DNA of 9,430 nt from CAZGVW01 sp964529265 (GTDB taxonomy: Bacteria > Planctomycetota > Phycisphaerae > Phycisphaerales > UBA1924). The position numbers were made by a program, and so were the translations under genes. The DNA is taken from NCBI GenBank assembly GCA_964529265.1, contig CAZGVW010000228.1:1-9430 (forward strand), in the 5' to 3' direction. This document shows, piece after piece, positions 1 through 7,208 of the stretch. Position 1 is the stretch's first letter. Every line of letters begins with the position of its first letter. The notes under the pieces are model-generated. The model was not told the origin of the DNA and searched no databases. It saw only the letters and a program-made list of their open reading frames with translations.

Positions 1-1
1 C

Positions 2-700
2 TTCGGGCCGATTGTCGAGGCCGTCACGGAGAACGGCGCCATCGTCACCGAGGTCGGTGGCCGGCGGATGAAGATCGGGGGGCTGTTCACGCTCGGCGCA
101 TCCTTCTCCGCCACGGGTCACCTGATCATGAGTGACGCCAGCTTTCGCAGCATCTTCAACAGGCCCGAGAGCGTGGTCGAGCTCGGCCTGGTCCGGTTGA
201 AGCCGGGCAGCGACGTGGCGGCGGTGCAGGCGGCGCTGACCGGCAGTCTGCCGCCGGACGTCACGGTCGTCACCAGAGATCAGTTCGTCGATCTGGAGCA
301 CGCGTTCTGGAACAGGAACTCGCCCATCGGCATCATCTTTCTCATCGGCACCTTTCTTGGGCTGTCGGTGGGCGCGGTCATCGTGTACCAGATCCTGTAT
401 ACGGATATCACCGATCACCTGTCCCAGTACGCAACGCTGAAAGCCATGGGGTACCGGGATTACGCCCTGTACACCGTCGTCCTCGAGGAAGCGCTGATCC
501 TGACCATGTTCGGTTTCCCGCTCGGCCTCGGCCTCTCGCAGCTCCTCTACTCGGCGACACGAGATGCGACGAACCTGCCGCTCTTCATGACGTTCGAGCG
601 AGCCGCGCTCGTCTTCACCCTGACTGTCGCGATGGCGGCGATCTCGTGCGCGATCGCCATGCGCAAGCTCCGGTCGGCCGATCCGGCAGAGTGCTTCTGA
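2..700 (+). CDS. DevC/FtsX-like ABC transporter permease, C-terminal part (5' truncated by window)
   Basis: Membrane permease subunit of an ABC exporter of the DevC/MacB-FtsX class, which normally works with a DevA-type ATPase and often a DevB-type membrane-fusion protein. The frame is open from base 2 with no start before the edge, so about 232 C-terminal residues are seen; the ATG at 68 is internal. Visible parts: the end of the periplasmic domain (GLFTLGASFSATG, then a LVRLKPGSD segment), then three hydrophobic segments at about visible residues 109-133, 158-183 and 201-220. The stretch VIVYQILYTDITDHLSQYAT followed by LKAMGY, and the tail KLRSADPAECF, are typical of the DevC family. Family assignment is by remembered sequence patterns. 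No ATPase is seen here; it may lie upstream. The gene ends 16 nt before the next and could be the operon's first visible member or a separate upstream unit. Confidence 0.88.
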   Translation, partial: FGPIVEAVTENGAIVTEVGGRRMKIGGLFTLGASFSATGHLIMSDASFRSIFNRPESVVELGLVRLKPGSDVAAVQAALTGSLPPDVTVVTRDQFVDLEHAFWNRNSPIGIIFLIGTFLGLSVGAVIVYQILYTDITDHLSQYATLKAMGYRDYALYTVVLEEALILTMFGFPLGLGLSQLLYSATRDATNLPLFMTFERAALVFTLTVAMAAISCAIAMRKLRSADPAECF

Positions 701-716
701 CGGGTCCCACATAAAG

Positions 717-1127
717 ATGGCCTCCCCCTCCGACGTGGAACGGGCCCGCCGGATGGCTGTGGCCGACGAGCGGCCGCCCGCCGACGCCCCGTCCCCTCCC
801 GGGCCCGAGCGTCCTGAATCGTCGATGCCGCAGCCCGACGGGGGGGCACGGCCTCCGGCGGTGACGGCTCCGATTGTGGTGCCGCTCGGCACCGCGCGAC
901 GCCGCCGCCTGGAGCAGCTTGCGCGCGGGCGGGGGCCACTGATGGTCCAGGTGGCCGAGGTGATCGAGGAGGTTCGCCGTCAGCTTGGCGATGAACTGCA
1001 GGACAAGACGCTCGTCCCGCTGGTCATGATCTACCGTCGCCAGCGGTCGGACCGGCGCAAGGGACGCAAGGGAATAGCCGCGCCCTCGCGGAGGAAGAAC
1101 GCGTACCGCGTCGTGTTCCCCCGATGA
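717..1127 (+). CDS. Small basic protein of unknown function (possibly DUF6200-like)
   Basis: A 136-aa protein of unknown function. The first ~60 residues are low-complexity, rich in Pro, Ala, Glu and Asp, and probably disordered. The C-terminal half looks like a compact domain: APIVVPLGTARRRRLEQLARG, then a G-x-G-P-L-M turn, an amphipathic helix VAEVIEEVRRQLGDEL, a short hydrophobic stretch LVPLVMIYRR and a basic tail. The pattern of a beta strand, a Lys/Arg-rich helix and a second helix recalls small DUF6200-type proteins, but this is from memory and weak. No signal peptide or membrane segment is seen. Start choice is open: ATG 717 has no clear ribosome-binding site, and ATG 753 (preceded by GGAACGGG) is a good alternative. 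Its stop overlaps the next start (ATGA), so it is probably translated with the kinase-like gene and may be a partner of it. Confidence 0.72.
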   Translation: MASPSDVERARRMAVADERPPADAPSPPGPERPESSMPQPDGGARPPAVTAPIVVPLGTARRRRLEQLARGRGPLMVQVAEVIEEVRRQLGDELQDKTLVPLVMIYRRQRSDRRKGRKGIAAPSRRKNAYRVVFPR

Positions 1128-3145
1128 GTGACGCCGCCCCAGCGGCTGGCCGGACGGCGAGTCCGGTCGGCATCCGCCGGCCGCCCGTTCGGCGGCCGCG
1201 CGTCCACGCCACGATCGATCGGGCCATCGCGCGCTGGCGGGCGGACCGTCCGGTTCCGCACGCCGTTCGCGTCCCCCGCCCATCCGCCCGGGTGAGCGGA
1301 CGGAAGTCTCCGACGCTCAGCGAACGCCTGCGGCCGGGCGTGTTCGCGCCGCTGCCACGGCGGCGGTTCCTGGAAGTGCGGGCGGCGGACACCACGCCGC
1401 CGAAGATGCGCGTCGTCGAATTCCGGGTCAGCCGGCTGCGCGCCCTCCGGCGCCTGTTCGTCTGGCTGGCGATGGGCCTGACGCTCCAAGCGGGCATGTT
1501 GTGGGACTGGCTGCGAGGCCAGAGCTCGCCGGCTCGACGCGCCGCGCGGCTGCGCCGTACCTTCGAGCGGGCCGGCGGCACGTTCATCAGGGTGGGCAAG
1601 TATCTGACGATGCGGCTCGATCTGCTGCCGTGGGAGTACGGCGTCGAGCTTTCCCGGATGCTGGATCGGGTCGAGCCTTTTCCGGTGGCGCAGGCGATTG
1701 CGGCGATCGAACGCGCCACGGGGCGCCCGCTGGCGGCGACGTTCGAGCGGTTCGATCCGGAGCCGATCGGCTCGTCGGCGGTGTCGTGCGTGTACCAGGC
1801 GTATCTCAGGAACGGCAGGAAGGTCGTGGTCAAGGTGCGGCGCCCCGGGATCGGCGAGCTGTTCACGGCCGATCTGAAGGCGTTCGACTGGCTGGCCAAG
1901 GCGGTGGAGGCGCTCACCCTCCTGCGGGCCGGCCGGACGCAGAACATGCGATCGGAGCTGCGCGACACGCTGCTCGGTGAGCTGGATTTCGTCCAGGCTG
2001 CGCGCCAGCAGGACGCGTTCCGGCGCGCGGCGCGGAAATCGGGACGGCAATTCTTCACGGCGCCGCGCGTGTACTTTCGCCTGTCGAACGACGAGGTCAT
2101 CACCCAGGATCTGGTGGCGGGCATGTGGCTCTGGGAGCTGGTTGCGGCCGTCGAGCAGGGGAACGAGGCGGTCCTCACCCTTGCGCGCCGCCTCGGAATC
2201 GACGCCCGCCAGATTGCCAGGCGGCTCGCGTGGGTGAACTACTGGGGCTGGCACGAGCAGCTGTTCTTCCGTGCGGATCCCCACCCCGACAACGTCATCA
2301 TCGGCAAGGGCGGGAAGCTGACGTTCATCGACTTCGGTGCGGTCGACGCCATCAACCGCACCAAGCGGCGCGCGCTGCAGCAGAACATGTTCTACGCGTG
2401 GAAGCGCGATGCCTTGAACATGGCGCGTTCCTCGCTGGTGCTGCTCGAGCCGCTGCCGCCCATCGACGTGGCCGATCTCACGCGCGATCTGGAGTCGCAC
2501 AACTGGGAGATGCTGTACGCGCTCGAGGCGCCCCCCATGCGCAAGGCCTGGTCCGATCGGACCTTCGCGCGGCAATGGATCGGGATGTTCCAGGTCGCCC
2601 GCGCCTACAACATCACCATCGACTTCGCCGTCCTTCGCCTGCTGCGCGTCAACGTGCTGTACGACGCGCTCGTCGTCCGCCTGGACCCCGACGTCGACGT
2701 GGTCGCGGAGTACCGCCGGTTCGCCAGATACCAGCGCAGGCGCGTCGAGGCACGCGGCGAGCGCCAGACGCTGCGCGCGCTCAGTGGGGGTGTGGACGAG
2801 CGGATGTTCCTGGAGCTGGACCGTTGGGCCGGCTTCACGGAAGGCCTGTTGTTCCGATTCCGGCAGGTGCTCGTCATGCCGCGCGCAACCTTTCGCGCGC
2901 TGATGAGCAAGTGGTCGTACGCTGCGTATACCACCATCGTCACCGCGGCGGAGCTGCTGGCCCTGACCGCGGTAACGGCCGCGGCCGTGGCCGTTGCAGC
3001 CGTCGTGGCCGCGCGCCCGATGCCCGACGCGGCAGCCGTGCTCCGCGACGCGGTGGCGCGCCCCGAGTATCAGTGGCTCGTGGTCGCCCTGGTGCTGCTC
3101 AACGCCCGCAAGATGTTGCTGCGGATGGAAGACAAGGAGATCTGA
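1124..3145 (+). CDS. ABC1/UbiB (AarF/ADCK) family atypical kinase-like protein, divergent copy A
   Basis: A 673-aa protein of the UbiB/COQ8/ADCK protein-kinase-like family, whose studied members are ATPases supporting ubiquinone and other membrane-lipid metabolism. In order: basic, Pro-rich N-terminus (~1-110); KxGQ region at 156-159, here RVGK; Ala-rich-loop region at 216-226, here GSSAVSCVYQA; nucleotide-binding Lys K237 (VVVKV); ExD motif E286-L287-D288; GMWLWE; catalytic-loop region 383-390, here RADPHPDN, with Arg in place of the usual His; DFG at 403-405. Two C-terminal membrane segments lie at about 605-630 and 650-660, so it is probably membrane-anchored. K237, ExD, the loop Asp and Asn, and DFG remain, so ATP binding is plausible, but two hallmark motifs are altered. 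It overlaps the upstream gene by ATGA and abuts its paralogue. It may be a regulatory or pseudokinase partner; that is inference. Identity with the family is firm, substrate unknown. Confidence 0.92.
   Translation: MSDAAPAAGRTASPVGIRRPPVRRPRVHATIDRAIARWRADRPVPHAVRVPRPSARVSGRKSPTLSERLRPGVFAPLPRRRFLEVRAADTTPPKMRVVEFRVSRLRALRRLFVWLAMGLTLQAGMLWDWLRGQSSPARRAARLRRTFERAGGTFIRVGKYLTMRLDLLPWEYGVELSRMLDRVEPFPVAQAIAAIERATGRPLAATFERFDPEPIGSSAVSCVYQAYLRNGRKVVVKVRRPGIGELFTADLKAFDWLAKAVEALTLLRAGRTQNMRSELRDTLLGELDFVQAARQQDAFRRAARKSGRQFFTAPRVYFRLSNDEVITQDLVAGMWLWELVAAVEQGNEAVLTLARRLGIDARQIARRLAWVNYWGWHEQLFFRADPHPDNVIIGKGGKLTFIDFGAVDAINRTKRRALQQNMFYAWKRDALNMARSSLVLLEPLPPIDVADLTRDLESHNWEMLYALEAPPMRKAWSDRTFARQWIGMFQVARAYNITIDFAVLRLLRVNVLYDALVVRLDPDVDVVAEYRRFARYQRRRVEARGERQTLRALSGGVDERMFLELDRWAGFTEGLLFRFRQVLVMPRATFRALMSKWSYAAYTTIVTAAELLALTAVTAAAVAVAAVVAARPMPDAAAVLRDAVARPEYQWLVVALVLLNARKMLLRMEDKEI
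3134..3139 (+). promoter_or_regulatory. Strong Shine-Dalgarno site for the second UbiB-like gene
   Basis: AAGGAG lies 6 nt before the ATG at 3146, inside the last codons of the preceding gene. It supports the 3146 start and is the only near-consensus ribosome-binding site at any junction of the operon; the other starts overlap the upstream stop codon and probably rely on translational coupling. Confidence 0.75.
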
Positions 3146-5161
3146 ATGGCTGCGGGCACCGGGTCGCGCCGGCGGCAGGCACGCGTGGCGGCGGCGATCC
3201 GGCGGTGGCGGCCGGTGGTGGTGGCGCGTCCGCCCACGCGCGTGCCGATGGAGCGTACGGGCTGGGGCGCCGGCGCCGCGGCGGCGGGGACGCCGTCACC
3301 CGCGGCCCTGCTGCAGCCGATTCCGCGGCGGCAGCGGATCATCAGCGCGACCGACGAAGGCATGCCCGTGCCGATGCCGACCGGCCCGGTGTTCAAGGCG
3401 GGCGTCTGGCGTTCGCTTGGTCGTCTCGGCGAGTGGCTGGCGTTTGCCGCCTATGTGCTGGGCGGTAACGTGTGGGACACGCTGCGCCGGCGTGCCACCA
3501 CCGATCGCCGCGCCGTCCGTCTGCGGCGGGCGCTCGAACGTGCCGGCGGCACCTTCATCAAGTTCGGCCAGCAGATCGCCATGCGCATCGATCTGGTGCC
3601 CTGGGAGTATTGTGTCGAGCTGTCGCGCCTGCTGGACCGGATGGCCCCCTTCCCGGTGGCGCACGCCATCGCGGCGATCGAGCGCGCGACAGGGAAGCCG
3701 TGGCAGGAGACCTTCGCCGTTTTCGATCCGGAGCCCGTCGGCGCCGCCTCGGTCGCGTGCGTGTTTCAGGCCACGCTGAAGGACGGGACCAAGGTGGCCG
3801 TCAAGGTCCGGCGCCCGAGCATCGGCGAGGTGTTCGCGGCCGACTTCCGGGTGCTGGACTGGATACTGGCCACCGCCGAGTTCCTCACGATCGTCCGCCC
3901 GGGCGCGACCGGCAACATCCGGCGCGAGCTCAAGGAGACGCTGCTGAGCGAGCTCGACTTCCGCAAGGAGGCCCGCTTTCAGGACATCTTTCGCCGCAAC
4001 GTCCGCGCCAGGGCCCGCACGCGATTCCTGACCGCACCGCGCGTCTATCTCGATCTGTCCAACGACGAGGTGCTCGTGCAGGAGTTCGTGTCGGGAATGT
4101 GGCTGTGGGAGATCATCGCGGCGATCGAGCACCGGGATCCCGAGGGGCTCGCCATGATGCAGCGGCTCAACATCGACGCGGGGCTCGTCGCGCGGCGAGT
4201 CCTCTGGACGTCGTTCTGGTCGGGAGAGGAGAACACGTTCTTTCATGCCGATCCGCACCCGGCCAACATCGTCGTCGGCCAGGACAGCAGCCTCACCTTC
4301 ATTGACTTCGGGTCGTGCGGCTCGTTCGACAACGAACAGCGCTGGGCGTTCGAACAGGTGGCCCTGAGCTTTGCCGAGGGCGACGCCGAGGGCATGGCCC
4401 GGGCCGGACTGAAGCTGTTCGAACCGTTTCCGCCGGTCGACGTGCCACGGTTGATGAAGGACGCAGAAGCGGAGTACCTGCGGGCGATTTTCACATTCCG
4501 GACAAAGGCGGAGTACACGGAGTGGTGGGAACGGACGTCGGCCACCCAGTGGCTGGCCTCCATGAAGATCGCGCGCAAGTTCGACCTGCCGATCAGCCTG
4601 GGGACGCTGCGCATGATCCGGGCCACGCTTCTCTACGATACGCTGGCGCTCCGACTGGATCGCAGGATCGATCGGTTCCGCGAGTACGCCCGGTTCAGGA
4701 AGTGGCGCGCGCGATTCGCGCGCCGGCGCTGGCGGCAGCGGATCCGCGGCACGCTGTTCTACCCCTTCAACCTCCTGCAGTCGATCCGCCAGGCGGGCGA
4801 CGAGTTCATGGCGCTGGCGCAGCACACGATGTCCTCACCCGTGCTGACGTTCTCGGCGATCGTCGGCAAGACGGAGTTCGCCTTCAGCGTGCTGAGCCGG
4901 ATGGTGGGCAACGTGCTCGTGGTCACCGCCCTGGCCACCGTGGGGGTCGCCGTGACACACTGGCTGCGTGAGGGCGTCGCGCCGGTGGCTGCGGCGCTGG
5001 ATTCGCTCCGGACCGTGGTGCAGAGCGGGCTGTATCAGGCGTTCGTCCTCGGCCTCGTGGTGGTCCACATGCGCCGGTTGCTGCTGCGAATCGGCGACCG
5101 GGATTCAAGGCGGATCGAGAGGGGCCGCCGAGCGCCCGAATGGTCGCCGTTCACCGGGTGA
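3146..5161 (+). CDS. ABC1/UbiB (AarF/ADCK) family atypical kinase-like protein, canonical copy B
   Basis: A 671-aa paralogue of the preceding gene, with the same layout along its length. Motifs: KxGQ intact as KFGQ at 139-142, followed by QIAMRIDLVPWEY; Ala-rich-loop region 199-209 as GAASVACVFQA; nucleotide-binding Lys K220 (VAVKV); ExD at E269-L270-D271; GMWLWE; catalytic loop HADPHPAN at 367-374; DFG at 387-389. Two C-terminal hydrophobic segments at about 590-607 and 629-641 suggest membrane attachment. With all key motifs present it is expected to be an active UbiB-type ATPase or kinase. The start is fixed by AAGGAG at 3134-3139 and the stop-start junction TGAATG. The usual QVH after the Ala-rich loop is CVF here, as CVY in copy A, so the two form a subgroup. 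It is unlikely to be the housekeeping ubiB: no ubiquinone genes are near, and it sits with fatty-acid-activating genes. Confidence 0.94.
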   Translation: MAAGTGSRRRQARVAAAIRRWRPVVVARPPTRVPMERTGWGAGAAAAGTPSPAALLQPIPRRQRIISATDEGMPVPMPTGPVFKAGVWRSLGRLGEWLAFAAYVLGGNVWDTLRRRATTDRRAVRLRRALERAGGTFIKFGQQIAMRIDLVPWEYCVELSRLLDRMAPFPVAHAIAAIERATGKPWQETFAVFDPEPVGAASVACVFQATLKDGTKVAVKVRRPSIGEVFAADFRVLDWILATAEFLTIVRPGATGNIRRELKETLLSELDFRKEARFQDIFRRNVRARARTRFLTAPRVYLDLSNDEVLVQEFVSGMWLWEIIAAIEHRDPEGLAMMQRLNIDAGLVARRVLWTSFWSGEENTFFHADPHPANIVVGQDSSLTFIDFGSCGSFDNEQRWAFEQVALSFAEGDAEGMARAGLKLFEPFPPVDVPRLMKDAEAEYLRAIFTFRTKAEYTEWWERTSATQWLASMKIARKFDLPISLGTLRMIRATLLYDTLALRLDRRIDRFREYARFRKWRARFARRRWRQRIRGTLFYPFNLLQSIRQAGDEFMALAQHTMSSPVLTFSAIVGKTEFAFSVLSRMVGNVLVVTALATVGVAVTHWLREGVAPVAAALDSLRTVVQSGLYQAFVLGLVVVHMRRLLLRIGDRDSRRIERGRRAPEWSPFTG

Positions 5162-6948
5162 GGGCGGACGTCACCGTGCCTCTTGACAGGGACCCGACCA
5201 TTGGGGTGGACTACGCGCGACTCGGTCCCATCGTTTCAACGCCCGCGAATCGTCCCATGCGCCTACGGACTCGCTATACCACTCTGGCCGAAGCCGTTCA
5301 GCAAGCTGGACGCGATTACCCCGAGCGGGGCTTCACATTCCAGGATGTGAAGGGGCGCGAAGTCTACTACTCGTTCGAGGGCATCGAGCACGCCACCGCC
5401 CGCCAGGCGGCGGCGCTCGCCGCGCTCGGCGTGCGGGCACGCGACCGGGTCGCCCTCGGGCTGATTCTGCCCGAGGAGTTCATTCTGGCCCTGCTGGCGG
5501 TGAGCCGGCTCGGCGCCATCGCCGTGCCGATTGCCCCTCCGCCCTATCTGAACGGGATCGAACTGTTCCTCGACAACACCACGGCCATCCTGCGTTCGTG
5601 CCAGCCGCGGCTCATCGTCTGCTCGACGAGCATCCTCGATTCGATGCGGACGGCGGCCTCCCGGGCCGGCGGGACGCCACGCGTGGTCGATGTGACCGAG
5701 GTGCTGACGGAGCACCCGCCCGTGTCGGCCTGGCCGACGCCGGGACCCGACGATGTCGTCCTGCTGCAGTACACGTCGGGATCGACGGGCGCCCCGAAGG
5801 GCGTCATGGTGACGAATCGATCGCTCATGAGCAACATCAACGGCTTCATGGGCGACGGGCTGCAGATGATCTCGGGACAGGACGTCGGCGTGTCGTGGCT
5901 GCCGCTGCACCACGACATGGGTCTCATCGGGTTCGTGCTGGGGCCCATCTGCTGGGGGGTGTCGGTCGCGTTCATCCCCACGGTCCGGTTCATCGTGAAC
6001 CCCTCGTCCTGGTTCCAGACGATCCACCAGCATGGCGGCACGGTGTCCTTCGGGCCAAACTTCGCGTATGCGCTCAGCCTCAGGAAGGTCAAGCCCCACG
6101 TGCTGGAGCAGTGGGACCTGTCGTCGATGAAGGCGTTCGGCTGCGGGGCGGAGCCCATTCTCCCCGAGACCATCCGCCAGTTCTCACGCGTGTTCGGCCA
6201 GCGCTGTCGCGTCTCGGCGAACGCCGTCATGCCGGCCTACGGGCTGGCGGAGTCGACGCTCGCCGTGACGATGAAACCGCTCGACGAGCCGATGCGCACG
6301 TGGTGCGTGGACGCGGCGCGGTTCGAGGAGACGGGGGAGGCGCAACCGTGCGATTCGGCGAACGGCGTCCGCACGCTGGAGCACGTCTCCTGCGGCGTGC
6401 CGTTCCTCGGACACGAATTGCGCATCGTGGACGAGTACGGGGAGGATTGTCCCGACCTGAAGGAGGGCGAAGTGTGGGTGCGCGGTCCCTCCGTGACCGC
6501 GGGTTACTGGACGACGTCCGGCGTCGAACCGACCACGACCGCCGACGGCTGGCTGCAGACGGGCGATCTCGGGTACCTGCGCGACGGGCACCTGTACATC
6601 ACCGGCCGGCGCAAGGACGTGATTATCATCAGCGGCCGCAACGTGCACCCGCAGACCATCGAATGGGTGGCCGCCGAGGTTCCGGGGGTCCGGCGCGGCG
6701 CGGTCGTTGCGTTCTCGAAGATGGGGCCACTCGGAGAGGAAGTGGTCGTCGCCTGCGAAACGTCGGTCGCCGACCGCGAGCGGCTCGCCTCCGAGGTGGA
6801 CTACGCCATCCGGCGGTCCCATTCCCTGCCGCGCGTGGAGGTGGTCTGCTTCGAGCCGGGCGGCCTGCCGAAGACGACATCGGGAAAGGTCAAGCGCCAG
6901 CACGTGAGACAGCTCTACCTGCGGTCGCGTATGGTCGGCACCTCATGA
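5140..6948 (+). CDS. Fatty acyl-AMP ligase (FAAL)-type adenylate-forming enzyme
   Basis: Activates a fatty acid with ATP to acyl-AMP; FAALs pass the acyl group to a carrier-protein phosphopantetheine rather than to CoA. Of up to 602 aa. Motifs: P-loop YTSGSTGAPKG at 211-221; SWLPLHHDMGLIGF and GPNFAYALSLRKV, both typical of FAALs; YGLAES at 367-372; about 43 residues from there to VSCG (416-419), the longer spacing expected of the FAAL insertion; GEVWVRGPSVTAGYW; TGD at 474-476; and KTTSGKVKR with catalytic Lys K583. An acyl-CoA ligase is the main alternative, but the adjacent ACP gene supports FAAL. The start is uncertain: ATG 5140 overlaps the previous gene by 22 nt; GTG 5158 gives a GTGA stop-start overlap; ATG 5257 would begin just before TLAEAVQQA, where similarity to the family starts. 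No clear ribosome-binding site decides among them. The stop overlaps the ACP start (ATGA). Confidence 0.92.
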   Translation: MVAVHRVRADVTVPLDRDPTIGVDYARLGPIVSTPANRPMRLRTRYTTLAEAVQQAGRDYPERGFTFQDVKGREVYYSFEGIEHATARQAAALAALGVRARDRVALGLILPEEFILALLAVSRLGAIAVPIAPPPYLNGIELFLDNTTAILRSCQPRLIVCSTSILDSMRTAASRAGGTPRVVDVTEVLTEHPPVSAWPTPGPDDVVLLQYTSGSTGAPKGVMVTNRSLMSNINGFMGDGLQMISGQDVGVSWLPLHHDMGLIGFVLGPICWGVSVAFIPTVRFIVNPSSWFQTIHQHGGTVSFGPNFAYALSLRKVKPHVLEQWDLSSMKAFGCGAEPILPETIRQFSRVFGQRCRVSANAVMPAYGLAESTLAVTMKPLDEPMRTWCVDAARFEETGEAQPCDSANGVRTLEHVSCGVPFLGHELRIVDEYGEDCPDLKEGEVWVRGPSVTAGYWTTSGVEPTTTADGWLQTGDLGYLRDGHLYITGRRKDVIIISGRNVHPQTIEWVAAEVPGVRRGAVVAFSKMGPLGEEVVVACETSVADRERLASEVDYAIRRSHSLPRVEVVCFEPGGLPKTTSGKVKRQHVRQLYLRSRMVGTS

Positions 6949-7208
6949 CGGACGAGGAAGTCGTGGCCCTGCTGCGCACGGCGTTGCGCGAAGCGCTGCC
7001 CGACCGCACCAGCGAGATCGATGCGCTGGATCTCGACCTGGAGCTGCGCGACCTGGGCATCAGCTCGGTTGTCGCCATTGAGATCATCGGCTACGTCGAG
7101 GATGCGCTCGCCCGCACGTTCCGCCGCGAGGAACTGGCGGGCGTCCGCCGGCTGTCGGACATCGCCGCGCTCATTCGCGATCGTGCCGACGTGTCCGGCC
7201 GCCGGTGA
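6945..7208 (+). CDS. Acyl carrier protein (stand-alone, 87 aa)
   Basis: A short acidic carrier protein that would hold an acyl chain on a 4'-phosphopantetheine arm. The frame gives MTDEEVVALLRTALREALPD at the start, a typical ACP helix I, then LDLDLELRDLGISSVVAIEI at the helix II junction. Ser41 in D-L-G-I-S-S-V (36-42) is the expected attachment serine; the usual D-S-L is S-S-V here, and the Asp before the serine is missing, a variation seen in other specialised ACPs. The C-terminal part, VEDALARTFRREELAGVRRL, ending DIAALIRDR, fits helices III and IV. Length matches single-domain ACPs. It starts within the stop of the ligase gene (ATGA) and ends within the start of the oxidoreductase (GTGA), which strongly suggests that the ligase loads it. 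It is probably not the primary fatty-acid synthase AcpP, given motif and context. A phosphopantetheinyl transferase is not in the window. Confidence 0.88.
   Translation: MTDEEVVALLRTALREALPDRTSEIDALDLDLELRDLGISSVVAIEIIGYVEDALARTFRREELAGVRRLSDIAALIRDRADVSGRR

Noticed and set aside
701..716. Possible promoter in the gap between permease and small gene
   Set aside because: Only 16 nt, with no -35 or -10 pattern and no clear ribosome-binding site.
840..846. Run of seven G in the small gene, a possible slippage or phase-variation site
   Set aside because: Short, in a low-complexity segment, and the frame runs through it into the well-formed C-terminal domain; no sign of a frameshift.
1031..2575. 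Open frame of 514 codons on the - strand
   Set aside because: Antisense to UbiB-like copy A and the small gene, with no domain pattern; explained by GC-rich third positions.
2125..3468. Open + strand frame of 447 codons spanning the junction of the two UbiB-like genes
   Set aside because: Arg/Ala/Pro-rich off-frame translation overlapping both real genes; no motif support.
4704..4724. Perfect inverted repeat, 8-bp stem of GGCGCGCG with a 5-nt loop, terminator-like
   Set aside because: It lies inside the copy B coding region, has no following T tract and encodes an Arg-rich stretch; ordinary in GC-rich sequence.
3296..4825. Open frame of 509 codons on the - strand
   Set aside because: Antisense to UbiB-like copy B; its similarity to the antisense frame of copy A simply reflects the paralogy of the two + strand genes.
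3146..5161. Assignment of copy B as the housekeeping ubiB
   Set aside because: Length, the CVF change after the Ala-rich loop, the tandem paralogue and absence of ubiquinone genes nearby argue for a separate role, so no gene symbol was given.
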